Of a stretch of 64,000 nucleotides of DNA, positions 24,956 to 34,403 are shown one piece after another. Source of the DNA: Streptomyces sp. NBC_01237 (GTDB taxonomy: Bacteria; Actinomycetota; Actinomycetes; Streptomycetales; Streptomycetaceae); assembly GCF_035917275.1 (NCBI RefSeq), contig NZ_CP108508.1, positions 62,001-126,000 on the forward strand. The letters run 5' to 3'. A program made the position numbers and the translations under genes. The notes beneath the pieces are model-generated. The model was given only the letters and a program-made list of their open reading frames with translations. It did no database searches and had not been told where the DNA came from. Position 1 is the stretch's first letter; each line of letters begins with the position of its first letter.

Positions 24956-25264
24956 TCATTCTGTGGTTGCCCGGGGGTGCAGGTGTTGGCGAGCGGCGTG
25001 TTCCTGTTGGATGGCGCGGTGCAGGTGCCACAGGGCCACCGCGGGGAGCAGGCCGCCGAGCCGGGCAGCCGCCCTCAAATCCTCCACCGCACCGGTCAGA
25101 GAGGTCTTGGCGACGTTCCCTGGCTCGCCGGTCCGTGCAGGAGCATCATCAGCAGCAGCCCAATCCCGGACTCGAAGCCCGCTGGGCCGCGCGCGGAGCA
25201 GGACGCACTCGGCGTGAAGTGGAGTGGATGACAGGGTGAGCAAGGCGGCGTGCTGGGCATCCAC
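24956..25264 (-). CDS. possible small helical protein of unknown function
   Basis: This 102-residue frame has a coding-like C-terminal half (AVEDLRAAARLGGLLPAVAL, then HRAIQQEHAARQHL). The N-terminal half is less convincing. It may be a decayed gene. No family is recognised. Confidence 0.3.
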   Translation of the reverse strand: MDAQHAALLTLSSTPLHAECVLLRARPSGLRVRDWAAADDAPARTGEPGNVAKTSLTGAVEDLRAAARLGGLLPAVALWHLHRAIQQEHAARQHLHPRATTE

Positions 25265-25352
25265 ATCGTGCGGGTCAGGCCGCGGGGCGGCGGCGTGCTC
25301 TTGCTACCTCAGTGGCTCAAGTTAGCGAGCATTTATGAGAGTTCCGCCGAGT

Positions 25353-25937
25353 TCATGCGTTGCGCAGGGCGTCGAGCGTGGAGTTGAGGTCCGTCATGCG
25401 GGGGCGGTTGTGGGGGAATTTGGCGAGGATGGCGGCCATGCCGCAGGTGTTGGTGAGGGCGGAGGCGACAAGCCCGCCGGCGATGGCTGCGGAGATGAGA
25501 TGGAAAGCGGGGTGAAGTAGGCCGAGGGCGAGGCCGATCAGGACGAGGGTGCCTGCGGTGAGGCGGACTTGGCGCTCCATGCCCCAGACGGTCGTCGGGA
25601 GGTCGCAGGCGGCCGGGTGGTGGAGCTGATGATTGCGCTGGGCCCAGGCCGTGGTGCCGCCGGTGAGGGTGGCTGCGGGGATGCCGTGGGTGGTGAGGGT
25701 CTTGGCGGCGTTCCCGGAGCGGGCTCCGGAGGCGCAGACGATGAGGAGGTCGGCCCGTTCGGCGGCCTCCTTGAGCGCGGGCAGGGCGCGCCTGATCTGG
25801 TCGAGGGGGATGTTGTGTGCGCCGGGCAGGTGGCCGGCGGCGTATTCGCCGGGGGTGCGCACGTCGATGACGGTCAGGGTGTCGATGCGGTCGTGCGCCT
25901 GGTCGGTGTCAAGGACGCGGGGGGCGGGGGTGGTCAT
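25353..25937 (-). CDS. rhodanese fused to DUF2892 membrane domain (YgaP-like)
   Basis: A 194-residue protein. The rhodanese domain (residues 5-105) has the active-site loop VCASGARSGN, whose Cys carries the persulfide sulfur. Residues 130-165 are two membrane helices of the DUF2892 type (LVLIGLALGLLHPAFHLIS, then GGLVASALTNTCGMA). In YgaP-type proteins the rhodanese domain sits on the inner face of the membrane and handles sulfane sulfur or thiocyanate. It is the last gene of the persulfide operon, 75 bases after the TauE/SafE gene. Confidence 0.9.
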   Translation of the reverse strand: MTTPAPRVLDTDQAHDRIDTLTVIDVRTPGEYAAGHLPGAHNIPLDQIRRALPALKEAAERADLLIVCASGARSGNAAKTLTTHGIPAATLTGGTTAWAQRNHQLHHPAACDLPTTVWGMERQVRLTAGTLVLIGLALGLLHPAFHLISAAIAGGLVASALTNTCGMAAILAKFPHNRPRMTDLNSTLDALRNA

Positions 25938-26012
25938 GGCAGGGGTACTCCTTGCGGGTGGGTGAGGTGGTCTTGGTGCGGGCGTTGTGGTGCGTGGCCG
26001 GCTGGGCGTTTC

Positions 26013-26762
26013 CTAGACGAATGCGTCGAGGAGCATGACGGCGGCCACGGCGATCAGGACGATGGCGAAGACCCGTTGCAGCAGGGCGCTGGAGATCTTC
26101 GAGGCGATCCGCTTGCCGTCCCAGGCGCCGAGGATGGCGGCGCCGGTGAAGGGCGCGATGACTTCCCAGCGCAGTCCGTCGGCGGTGCCGGTACGTGCGG
26201 TGAGGGCGGCGAGCGAGGTGATGGTGATGACAAGGAGGCTGGTGCCGACGGCGGCCTTCATCTTCAGGCCGAGGATGCTGATCAGTGCGGGTACGGCGAG
26301 AAAGCCGCCGCCGACTCCGAGGAAGCCGGTGACCGCGCCGAGTCCGGCACCGGCACCGGCTGCCTGGGCACGTCGCACCGGCCGGTCCTGATCGTCATCG
26401 GCTCGGCGGGAGTGCAGCATGCGCACTCCGGCGAGCAGGGCGATCACGGAGAACGCGCCGGTGAGTAGGGCCGCGGGCAGTCGGTCTGCCAGTGCTCCGC
26501 CGAGCATCGCCGGCACGATGCCTGCGCCGGCGAAGAGCAGGCCGGTGCGCCAGTTGACGTTGCCGTCGCGGGCGTGGGCGTTCAGGGAGGTGGCGGTGGT
26601 GGCGGCGACGATGATCAGGCTGGCGGTGGTGGCCGCGGCGGGCGTGAAGTCGAGCAGGTAGATCAGGGCGGGCACGGCGAGGATGCTGCCGCCTCCGCCC
26701 AGTCCTCCGAGTGCGATGCCGATGATTGCGCCTGCGACCAGGGCCAGGAGCAGGGTCGTCAC
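26013..26762 (-). CDS. sulfite exporter TauE/SafE family permease
   Basis: The protein has 249 residues from GTG 26762, which overlaps the stop of the upstream rhodanese gene (GTGA). Eight hydrophobic helices in two halves carry the family glycine motifs (GIALGGLGGGGSILAVPALI and GAVTGFLGVGGGFLAVPALI). In persulfide loci such permeases export sulfite or thiosulfate produced by persulfide oxidation, which fits the neighbours exactly. The longer frame upstream of 26762 is antisense noise within the rhodanese gene. Confidence 0.9.
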   Translation of the reverse strand: MTTLLLALVAGAIIGIALGGLGGGGSILAVPALIYLLDFTPAAATTASLIIVAATTATSLNAHARDGNVNWRTGLLFAGAGIVPAMLGGALADRLPAALLTGAFSVIALLAGVRMLHSRRADDDQDRPVRRAQAAGAGAGLGAVTGFLGVGGGFLAVPALISILGLKMKAAVGTSLLVITITSLAALTARTGTADGLRWEVIAPFTGAAILGAWDGKRIASKISSALLQRVFAIVLIAVAAVMLLDAFV

Positions 26763-27112
26763 GCTGTCGAGCCGTTGCTGTCGGTGATGGGGAGTCCGGC
26801 AGCGGCCCATGCCTGCATGCCGCCGGTGACGTCGCCAGCGTCGATGCCGCGGGCTTCCAGGAGGGCGACGGCCTGTGCGGAGCGGTGGCCCGAGCGGCAG
26901 ATCACCACCAGCGGGCGTCCCTGTGCCCCGGCGGGCAGGGCGGCGGTGGAGACCAGGTTGGACATCGGCAGGTGGAGGGCGTGCGGGGCGTGCCCGGTAT
27001 CCCATTCGTCCTTTTCGCGGATGTCCAGCAGGACGGCGTCGCCGCCGGGGGCGGTGCGTGCATGGGCCCGTGCTGGGTCGTTGCGGACCAGGAGGGGTCC
27101 GAAGGGAGACAT
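26759..27112 (-). CDS. single-domain rhodanese
   Basis: The protein has 117 residues from ATG 27112 with AAGGAG just upstream. The rhodanese fold shows the active loop VICRSGHRSAQA (Cys near residue 75). It accepts or donates sulfane sulfur, probably feeding or relieving the dioxygenase encoded upstream. It is separated by 26 bases from the MBL gene and overlaps the permease gene by four bases. Confidence 0.9.
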   Translation of the reverse strand: MSPFGPLLVRNDPARAHARTAPGGDAVLLDIREKDEWDTGHAPHALHLPMSNLVSTAALPAGAQGRPLVVICRSGHRSAQAVALLEARGIDAGDVTGGMQAWAAAGLPITDSNGSTA

Positions 27113-27138
27113 GGCTGCTCCTTCCAGGGGGCGGGGCG

Positions 27139-28500
27139 TCATGAGGTGGTGAGGGGGAGTCCGGACGCGGCGGCGTTGTCGAAGGAGTCATCGACGGCGA
27201 CGACGTTCCGGCCGGCGGCGTCGAGGAGGGACGCGGCGATGCCCGCGCGCATGCCGCCCGCGCAGTGCACCCAGACCTTGCCTGCCGGGACCTCACCGAT
27301 CCGCTTGTGCAGGGTGTGGAGGGGGATGTGCACGGAGCCGGTGATGTGGGCGCCGGCCTGTTCGGAGTCGCGGCGTACATCCAGCACCACCACGTCGTCG
27401 GGGGACTCCAGAGCGGCGAGGTCGGTGAACGTGGCTCGTGGGAAGGAGGCCGGGATCTCACCGGGGGCCAGCCAGTCGGCGGGAGTGCCGGTGGCCGCGG
27501 CGGCGGGCCGGTCGATGCCGACGCGGACGAGTTCGCGCTGGGCTGCGGCGAGTTGCCCGGCGTCGTCCGCGAGCAGCGTGACGGGCTTGCCCCAGGGGAT
27601 CATCCACGCCAGGTAGGTGGCGAGTTTGCCCTCGGCCTCGAAGTTGAACGCCCCGGCGACGTGGCCGTCGGCGAACGCGACGCGGTTGCGCAGGTCGACG
27701 ACCCACTCCCCCGCTGCGAGCCGGGCGGCTATCTCTCCGGGATCGGCGACGGCCGGCGGGGTCAGGTCGAGGGGGGCGGGGCCGCTCGCGTTGGCCGGTC
27801 CCATGTGGGCGTAGTAGGCGGGGACGTCCTCCAGGGCGGACAGCAGGTCGGCGACGAACATGTCTACGTCCTTGGCAAGGGCGTCGTTGACCCGCTTCTC
27901 CCGCCCGATGGTGGTGGCGTCGCCTTCGGCCTGTCCGGCGGAACAGAAGCTGCCGAAGCCGTGGGTGGGCAGTACTGCCGTCTCGTCGGGCAGTTCCTCG
28001 GCGAGCCGGTGTGCGGAGGCATGCTGGGCGCGGGCCAGTTGCTCGGTCAGCCGGGGCTCGACGAGGTCGGGGCGGCCCACGGTTCCGATCAATAGCGATC
28101 CGCCGGTGAACGCCGCTATCGGGGTGCCGTCCTCTTCCAGGACGTACGCCGTGTGGTGGGGCGTGTGGCCGGGGGTGGCGACGGCCCGCAGCCGCAGCCC
28201 GGCATCGATGACAGCGAGGTCCCCGTCGTGGACGGGTATCCGCTCGAAGGAGACGTGCGCTGCGGCCGGGACGAGGTAGGCGGCGCCGGTCAGCCGGGCC
28301 AGTTCAAGGCCGCCGGTGACGTAGTCGTTGTGGATGTGGGTCTCCACTACGTGCGATATGCGCACCCCCCGTCGGGCCGCCGCGGCGATGACCTGGTCGA
28401 TGTCGCGGGGCGGGTCGATGGCGACGGCCGTGCGCGCACCGCCGGCCAGGTAGTGGCGGTTGCCCAGGCCCTCGATCTCGATGGTGTCGATGAAGAACAC
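27139..28500 (-). CDS. MBL-fold persulfide dioxygenase - rhodanese fusion
   Basis: The protein has 453 residues from GTG 28500 (TAGGAGCAGC upstream). The metallo-beta-lactamase domain (1-245) has the persulfide-dioxygenase motif ETHIHNDYVTGG (residues 54-65) and TPGHTPHHTAY. Two rhodanese domains follow: 255-345 with an inactive loop, and 355-453 with active loop VHCAGGMRAG. This matches the CstB/ETHE1-rhodanese arrangement, which oxidises persulfide to sulfite and thiosulfate. It is the first gene of the operon and faces the CstR-like repressor across the operator region. Confidence 0.92.
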   Translation of the reverse strand: MFFIDTIEIEGLGNRHYLAGGARTAVAIDPPRDIDQVIAAAARRGVRISHVVETHIHNDYVTGGLELARLTGAAYLVPAAAHVSFERIPVHDGDLAVIDAGLRLRAVATPGHTPHHTAYVLEEDGTPIAAFTGGSLLIGTVGRPDLVEPRLTEQLARAQHASAHRLAEELPDETAVLPTHGFGSFCSAGQAEGDATTIGREKRVNDALAKDVDMFVADLLSALEDVPAYYAHMGPANASGPAPLDLTPPAVADPGEIAARLAAGEWVVDLRNRVAFADGHVAGAFNFEAEGKLATYLAWMIPWGKPVTLLADDAGQLAAAQRELVRVGIDRPAAAATGTPADWLAPGEIPASFPRATFTDLAALESPDDVVVLDVRRDSEQAGAHITGSVHIPLHTLHKRIGEVPAGKVWVHCAGGMRAGIAASLLDAAGRNVVAVDDSFDNAAASGLPLTTS

Positions 28501-28528
28501 GCGCTGCTCCTAGCTACAGGGATTTCAT

Positions 28529-28542
28529 TACCCCCCGGGGTA
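28529..28542. promoter_or_regulatory. CsoR/CstR-type operator 1
   Basis: TACCCCCCGGGGTA is a pseudo-palindrome of a C-tract followed by a G-tract flanked by TA/TA, the known shape of operators for the CsoR/CstR/RcnR family. It lies 29 bases upstream of the dioxygenase GTG. Confidence 0.75.
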
Positions 28543-28562
28543 TCTATTTCACCGTAACAGAG

Positions 28563-29093
<531 letters not shown>

Positions 29094-29929
29094 GACCGAA
29101 TCTGCGGCCCGCACCCGCGATAAGCCCGCGGAGGGTTCGAGGCCCGCACCGGCGACCCGGCTCACCCGTGCACGGCCGCTCCGAACGGGTGGTCGCCCCG
29201 GATCCGGGCGGGCGAGCCGCGCGAGGCGAGGCCATGGTGGTGCAGTTCGGCGAGCAACTGAAGCGGAGGACGTAACGGGTCAGAACGGGTCCGTCGCTTC
29301 GACCGGCCAGGGGCTGGACGTGCCGTGAATCAGCGGACCCCGGCTGGGGTGTGACCAGCAAGACGAAATGAAGTACGGCGACGGACGGACTCCTCGGCGC
29401 GGGAGCCCGTCCACCACCCTTCGGCTTCTGGCCCGTCGGCTCGGTCTGCGGTGAAGAACCACTGCGGCACCAGCACCGCTCTGGCCAGAGTGACGCCGCC
29501 AAGCACTCCCCTCCCACGCACCGATCGTCCACCACGGCCCTCGGTACAGTGCGGGCCACACCGCCTTCCCTCCTCACCAGCCCGTCTCCGGCCGGCAGAG
29601 GCGGCTCGGGAGCCGAAGAAGCGGATGAGCGGGCCGGTGAACAGCAGCAGAGGCCAGGTGCAGGCGGCGGCGTAGGCGAATCCGCTGACAGGCTGGTCAG
29701 GGCCGTGGGAATGTAGGGAAACGATCCGGCCGGGAGGCCCGGGCCGCTCTTCCTGCAGGCGCACACCCGAGCATGCACCGGTCGGTACGAATCAAAGTGC
29801 TCGACCTTGATCTGACGCCTGTCCGTCCGCAAGGGCTGGTGACCTCGCGGTACCTTCGCCCGTCAGGCACGACCCGCGCCGTCCGTTCCGTCCTCACTTC
29901 GTGGTCTGGTCTGCTGTTTCTCGAGTGAT
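29094..29929. other. region of degenerate frames
   Basis: Only the weak frame at 29330-29764 and the truncated end of the PaaX-like gene are seen. No hairpin-repeat copy is present. Confidence 0.35.
29330..29764 (-). CDS. doubtful frame with one membrane segment
   Basis: A 144-residue frame. The stretch FAYAAACTWPLLLFTGPLIR looks like a membrane helix, and the end (RTSFRLAGHTPAGVR) has some coding flavour. The middle is Arg/Gly-rich, like a chance frame. It may be a decayed membrane-protein gene. Confidence 0.25.
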   Translation of the reverse strand: MRLQEERPGPPGRIVSLHSHGPDQPVSGFAYAAACTWPLLLFTGPLIRFFGSRAASAGRRRAGEEGRRCGPHCTEGRGGRSVRGRGVLGGVTLARAVLVPQWFFTADRADGPEAEGWWTGSRAEESVRRRTSFRLAGHTPAGVR

Positions 29930-30172
29930 GTCCGCGCAGAGGCGAGTTCGGCAGGCTCTTGGGTGTCGCCCCTGTGCAGGTCCGTCGTGGTGAGGAGGGT
30001 GAGCGCGCCGTGGGTGCCGAGGCGGTGGGCCGCTTCTCCCCCACGGGTTGGCGCGGACGTACAGTCCGCCCTGGAGCGGAGCGCCACCGAGGTGTACGAG
30101 CGTCTCGCGCAGGGCGTCCCGTACCGTGCGCGTCGATTCGGGCACCGCGAAGGCGGCCAGGCGCCAGACCCC
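29930..30172 (-). pseudogene. PaaX-like regulator, C-terminal fragment
   Basis: GVWRLAAFAVPESTRTVRDA and LRETLVHLGGAPLQGGLYVR match the PaaX C-terminal domain opening. A five-G run near 30035 shifts the frame, after which AAHRLGTHGALTLLTTTDL continues. The far C-terminus is missing after LASA. It is the left half of a gene whose N-terminal half lies at 32154-32453, in the same orientation. Confidence 0.7.
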
Positions 30173-30239
30173 GTTATCTTTTTCGCGGTCCTGCAACGGG
30201 GCCGCTGGCCTCCGGGCTCGGCATGACTGTGTCCCCCTG

Positions 30240-30425
30240 TCGAAGGAATGACCTGGGGGGTGGTGTCACCGGGCCCGGGGGTGTTCGTCGGAGACGCTGA
30301 TCAGAGGTCCGGCCACCGTCCGGTCCGGCGCAATGCCGGACAGTTCGCGGGCGGTAGGTCTGCATAACGTGGATGCGCGAGCACGACACCCGAGCCGAGG
30401 CCAGCACCGTCAACACCCTGGAAAG
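30240..30425 (+). ncRNA. candidate IS110 bridge RNA region in the left end
   Basis: IS110-family elements express a structured bridge RNA from a non-coding end. This stretch before the transposase ATG holds a perfect stem-loop GTCCGGC-GCAAT-GCCGGAC (30323-30341) and a CACCGGGCCCGGGGGTG hairpin near 30268. The position and structure fit; the guide loops cannot be assigned by eye. Confidence 0.35.
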
Positions 30426-30431
30426 GGCACG

Positions 30432-31643
30432 ATGTTCGAGATCGAAGACGTGGGCGTGTTCCTCGGTTTGGACGTCGGCAAGTCCGCTCACCACGGCCAT
30501 GGGCTGACGCCGGCGGGCAAGAAGGTCTTCGACAAGCCGCTACCCAACAGCGAACCGAAACTGCGGGCCGTCTTCGACAAGCTGACCGCGAAGTTCGGCA
30601 CCGTCCTGGTCATCGTGGACCAGCCCGCCTCCATCGGTGCCCTGCCGCTGACCGTCGCACGCGACGCCGGCTGCCGCGTCGCCTACCTGCCCGGCCTGTC
30701 CATGCGCCGGATCGCCGACCTCTACCCCGGAGAGGCCAAGACCGACGCCAAGGACGCGGCCGTCATCGCCGATGCCGCGCGGACCATGCCGCACACCCTG
30801 CGCTCGCTGGAACTGACCGACGAGATCACCGCCGAGCTGACCGTGCTGACCGGCTTCGACCAGGACCTGGCCGCCGAGGCCACCCGCACCTCCAACCGGA
30901 TACGCGGCCTGCTCACCCAGTTCCACCCCTCCCTGGAACGCGTCCTGGGACCGCGCCTGGACCACCAGGCCGTCACCTGGCTCCTGGAGCGTTACGGCTC
31001 CCCGGCCGCCCTGCGCAAGGCCGGCCGCCGCAGACTCGTGGAACTGATCCGCCCGAAGGCCCCACGCATGGCCGCCCGGCTGATCGACGAGGTCTTCGAC
31101 GCGCTCGATGAGCAGACCGTCGTCGTCCCTGGCACCAGCACCCTGGACATCGTCGTGCCCTCCCTGGCCGCTTCCCTGACCGCCGTGCACACCCAGCGCC
31201 GGGCGATGGAGGCCCAGATCAACGCCCTGCTGGAGGCCCACCCTCTTTCCCAGGTCCTGACCTCGATGCCCGGCGTCGGCGTCAGGACCGCCGCTGTCCT
31301 GCTGGTCACCGTCGGCGACGGCACCAGCTTCCCCACCGCCGCCCACCTCGCCTCCTACGCCGGCCTCGCGCCGACGACGAAGTCGTCGGGCACCTCGATC
31401 CACGGCGAACACGCACCCCGAGGCGGCAACCGGCAGCTCAAACGGGCGATGTTCCTGTCCGCCTTCGCCTGCATGAACGCCGATCCGACCTCCCGCGCCT
31501 ACTACGACAAGCAACGCGCCCGCGGCAAGACCCATACCCAAGCCCTCCTCCGCCTCGCCCGCCAACGCATCAGCGTCCTGTTCGCCATGCTCCGCGACGG
31601 CACCTTCTACGAGTCACGCGTCCCCGAAACAGCTACCGCATGA
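30432..31643 (+). CDS. IS110 family transposase (DEDD recombinase)
   Basis: The protein has 403 residues from ATG 30432 (GAAAGGG upstream). The N-terminal RuvC-like DEDD domain has FLGLDVGKS, VDQPASIGALP and AKTDAKDAAVIA. The C-terminal Transposase_20 domain has the helix-hairpin-helix MPGVGVRTAAVLL and the serine-containing LASYAGLAPTTKSSGTS with RGGNRQLKRAMF. All catalytic regions look intact, so the element may be active. It recognises DNA with a bridge RNA in studied relatives. Confidence 0.92.
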   Translation: MFEIEDVGVFLGLDVGKSAHHGHGLTPAGKKVFDKPLPNSEPKLRAVFDKLTAKFGTVLVIVDQPASIGALPLTVARDAGCRVAYLPGLSMRRIADLYPGEAKTDAKDAAVIADAARTMPHTLRSLELTDEITAELTVLTGFDQDLAAEATRTSNRIRGLLTQFHPSLERVLGPRLDHQAVTWLLERYGSPAALRKAGRRRLVELIRPKAPRMAARLIDEVFDALDEQTVVVPGTSTLDIVVPSLAASLTAVHTQRRAMEAQINALLEAHPLSQVLTSMPGVGVRTAAVLLVTVGDGTSFPTAAHLASYAGLAPTTKSSGTSIHGEHAPRGGNRQLKRAMFLSAFACMNADPTSRAYYDKQRARGKTHTQALLRLARQRISVLFAMLRDGTFYESRVPETATA

Positions 31644-31678
31644 CCAGCCTCGGACTTGCGTAGCTGAACCAAACGGCC

Positions 31679-32014
31679 TCACAGGCAGTCGCATCCTGTG
31701 GAGTAGAGCAGCAGGAAGAGGGCCGTCATGGCGGTCACGGTGAAACCGACAGCGGTCAGGGCGGCGAGGCCCCGACGGCGCCCCTTCGCGGGGGTGCGGA
31801 AGGTCTGCCAGGCGCCGTGGGCGAGGAGGAGGCTGAGCAGCCCAGCCCCCGCGATGGTGAAGCGCGGGCTGAGGGACCAGCTCAGGTAGGCGATCAGAGC
31901 CAGGCAGCCGAGCAGGGCACAGGCGAGCAGGCTGAGGATCACCTCGGCGACGGCTTCTCCCAGCGCCTCGACCAGGAAGTCGCCGACGCCTTTCGCTGCC
32001 CTGCGGACCCCCAT
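31679..32014 (-). CDS. small membrane protein of unknown function
   Basis: The protein has 111 residues from ATG 32014 (GGGAGGAGCGTC upstream; the longer frame has no ribosome site). An amphipathic N-terminus (GVGDFLVEALGEAVAEVI) precedes three hydrophobic helices (about 22-45, 48-68 and 86-107), and it ends STGCDCL. It lies inside the PaaX-interrupting insert, antisense to the IS110 gene and 35 bases from its stop. No family is recognised. Confidence 0.65.
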   Translation of the reverse strand: MGVRRAAKGVGDFLVEALGEAVAEVILSLLACALLGCLALIAYLSWSLSPRFTIAGAGLLSLLLAHGAWQTFRTPAKGRRRGLAALTAVGFTVTAMTALFLLLYSTGCDCL

Positions 32015-32153
32015 GACGCTCCTCCCTCTTGCGTCGAGGCCCCGAGCGGGGCCTGGTATGGAGGACCCCCGCCGAGCCGGAATGGTTGCCGGGGTGCTCA
32101 AGAGTCGCCTACTGCGGCACACGGTCACACCTTGACGAAGGACATAGAGGCAC

Positions 32154-32453
32154 CCCCCAGGGCGCGAGCCCGGCATCCTGCTGGAATGCGTGCCGCAGGA
32201 AGTCCGCGTTGGGGGCGAGCTCACGCGTGGTGTCCGTGGTTGCGTGCAGCTCCGACTGGCGGCCTCGGCCCTCGTGGGTGAACCGGCCTTCGGACACGAG
32301 GCGTTTGATGCACAGCCGTACCTGCTGGTCGCTCATTCCCAGGGTGTTGGCGACGGTGTACAGCTCATCCGCGTCGACGGCGCCGTCCTCGCGGATCAGC
32401 GCCTGGACGAGCGTGCGGGTGGGAACCTCGACGTGGTCGGTCTCGGCACTCAC
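32154..32453 (-). pseudogene. PaaX-like regulator, N-terminal fragment
   Basis: From GTG 32453, which overlaps the stop of the upstream GNAT gene (GTGA), it reads a PaaX-type winged helix: TRTLVQALIREDG, ANTLGMSDQQVRLCIKRLVS and EGRFTHEGRGRQSELHAT. Coding sense ends at LRHAFQQDAGLAPWG. The continuation expected for the family is found at 30172 leftwards. Confidence 0.7.
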
Positions 32454-33039
32454 AGATCTCCCGCTTCTTTTGTTCCGACCGGGCGGTGCATGGTGGTCAC
32501 CGCGCCGAATCCGAGCAGTCCGCGCAGGTAGGGCGTGTGCTCGGTCCGTGAAGCCGCGCCGCTCGTACAGGGCCCTGGCGCGCGAGCTGGTGTCGATCAC
32601 GTCCCGTCCGATCTCCCGGCAGTCCCGCTCCGCCGCGACGGCGGCTACTTCCTCGATAAGCAGGCTCCCGACTCCCCGGCAGCGCCTGTCCGGGTCCACG
32701 GCGGTGCCGTCCATGACGAGGCGTCCGGGGGCCGGGTGGCGTTCGAACAGGGCGAGCAGCAGGAGTCGGTGCAGTCCTCGCAGGTGTCCGTACGCGCACT
32801 ACGGCGCAAGCCGATCCTCCGGTGAGGGCCCGCCCGTCGTGCTGGTAGCCGGCGAGGCCGACTAGCCGCCCGTCAAGGAGTACGCAGATCGCTCGATCGG
32901 TCTTCAGATGGGCGGCGATAAAGGACACCGCCTTGCCCGGCGGGTTCAGGGCGGGACCGAGTTTGCGGCCGAAGGCGTCCCAGTACAGCTCGGCCGCCCG
33001 CCGCTCGGCCCCGGCCGGAACACCCCGTCGCGCTGTCAC
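32450..33039 (-). pseudogene. GNAT-family N-acetyltransferase, frameshifted
   Basis: Three frames together make one acetyltransferase: residues 1-75 from 33039 (AAELYWDAFGRKLGPALNPP start), then GHLRGLHRLLLLALFERHPA with the acetyl-CoA loop RRCRGVGSLLI and RALYERRGF, then EHTPYLRGLLGFGAVTTMHR to the stop at 32450. Breaks lie near 32805 and 32555; the second is a four-base insertion, so this is real decay. It is translationally coupled to the PaaX-like gene. Confidence 0.65.
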
Positions 33040-33188
33040 CGGTCCGGCCCCGGGACCTGTCGCGTCCAGTCCCCTGCCGTGCTCCCTTTCTCCCTGAAAC
33101 CGAGACCCAAATCTATCTAATTCTCAGCGATCGTTCAGTCAGTGATAGTTTAGGTGTCCACTCAAACCCGAACAGAGGCAGCCATCCC
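33040..33188. promoter_or_regulatory. AT-richer promoter region of the alpha/beta hydrolase
   Basis: CTATCTAATTCTCAGC followed by GATCGTTCAGTCAGTGA is unusually AT-rich for this window. The GATCGTTCAGTCAGTGA part resembles TetR-type operator half-sites. Confidence 0.3.
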
Positions 33189-34253
33189 ATGTGTCCAAAG
33201 ACCCAGCCCCGACGGCGCGGGCTCCGCGTCGCCGTGTGGTCACTCGTCACGGTCCTGACCGTGACCGCCGGCCTCGTCGGTGTGGTGCTGTGGCAGAACT
33301 CCTACGACATGGACGAGCAGCGGGTCTCGATCCGCCATGGCGGCCACACTCTCCACGGCGTACTGGCCGTCCCCAGGGACGGCCGTCAGCGCCACGGCCT
33401 GGTCGTGTACGTCCACGGCGACGGCCCCGTCGACGCCACCCACGACGACGGCTACAAGCCCATGTGGGAGACGAACGCCAGGGCCGGGTACGCCTCCCTG
33501 TCCTGGGACAAGCCCGGCGTCGCGGGCGCACCCGGCAACTGGCTCGACCAGTCCATGGACGACCGGGCCGATGAGGCGGCCGCGGCCATCGCCTGGGCCC
33601 GCGCCCGCCCGGACATCGACGGCGACCGGATCGGGCTCTGGGGCGCCAGCCAGGCGGGCTGGGTCCTGCCGTAGATCGCCGCCAAGACGCCCGTGAGCTT
33701 CGTCATCGCCCTCTCGCCCGCGGTCAACTGGCTCCAGCAGGGCCGCTACAACCTCCTCGCCGAACTGCGCGCCGACGGCGCATCAGCAGCCCGCATCAAG
33801 GCGGAGACCGCCAGGAGCGACACCACCCGCCGGCTGCTGGAACGCCACGCGGCCTTCGAGGAGTACGTCAGGGCCATGCACGGCGACGCCGACGGCATGA
33901 CCGCCGACCGCTGGGATTTCATCTCCAAGAACTACACCGCGGACGCCACGCAGGACCTCCGCGCCCTGCGCGGCATACCGGTACTGCTGACCCTCGCGGG
34001 ACACGACATCAACGTGGACACCGCCGACACGGAGCGCACCTACCACAAAGTACTGGACCCGGGCGGCGCATTGACGGTCGAGCACTACCCGGACGCGACC
34101 CATTCGCTGCTCAAGCGGTCCATCGAGCAGTCGGACCTCAAGATCACGCTCACCGCGCTCTTCTCCCCCCGCTCACTCTTCGCAGACGGATTCCTCGACA
34201 GCCAACAACAGTTCCTCAAGGAAATCAGCCCAGGCAACAACGCCACCCCATGA
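33189..34253 (+). pseudogene. secreted/anchored alpha/beta hydrolase with one in-frame amber codon
   Basis: A single frame encodes 354 residues but for TAG at 33672-33674. The N-terminal membrane anchor (VAVWSLVTVLTVTAGLVGVV) is followed by the oxyanion-region motif LVVYVHGDGP and the nucleophile elbow GLWGASQAGWVLP, just before the amber codon (probably CAG to TAG). The rest carries TLAGHDINVDTADTERTYH and the His in PDATHSLLKR. All 193 codons after the TAG are intact, so the mutation is recent. Without readthrough the enzyme is dead. Confidence 0.8.
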
Positions 34254-34403
34254 CATTCCCGCAGCCCGGCCACACCATCTCCTGGCGCGACCCGAACATG
34301 ACCACAGAACATCCCGCCCCGGGATGAAACACCGGACCCCCACGATCGATCCGGACTGGCCAGCGGGACTGGCAACGCCGGACGATCATCCACGGGGGCG
34401 GAT

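Larger units (their letters stand above)
30173..32153. mobile_element. about 2-kb insertion splitting the PaaX-like gene (IS110 plus a small membrane gene)
   Basis: The left border is where the PaaX C-fragment begins and the right border is where the N-fragment ends (APW|GV..). Both flanks share a C4-C6 tract. The insert carries the plus-strand IS110 transposase, a 5' non-coding end of about 230 bases and the minus-strand gene 31679-32014. IS110 elements usually lack terminal inverted repeats and leave no duplication, consistent with what is seen. Whether the membrane gene is part of the element or arrived separately is unclear. Confidence 0.6.

Noticed and set aside
29330..29764. Membrane protein gene
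   Set aside because: Kept only as a low-confidence feature: one hydrophobic stretch, but the middle has the composition of a chance frame.
30540..31565. 341-codon minus-strand frame inside the IS110 transposase
   Set aside because: Antisense shadow of the intact transposase gene.
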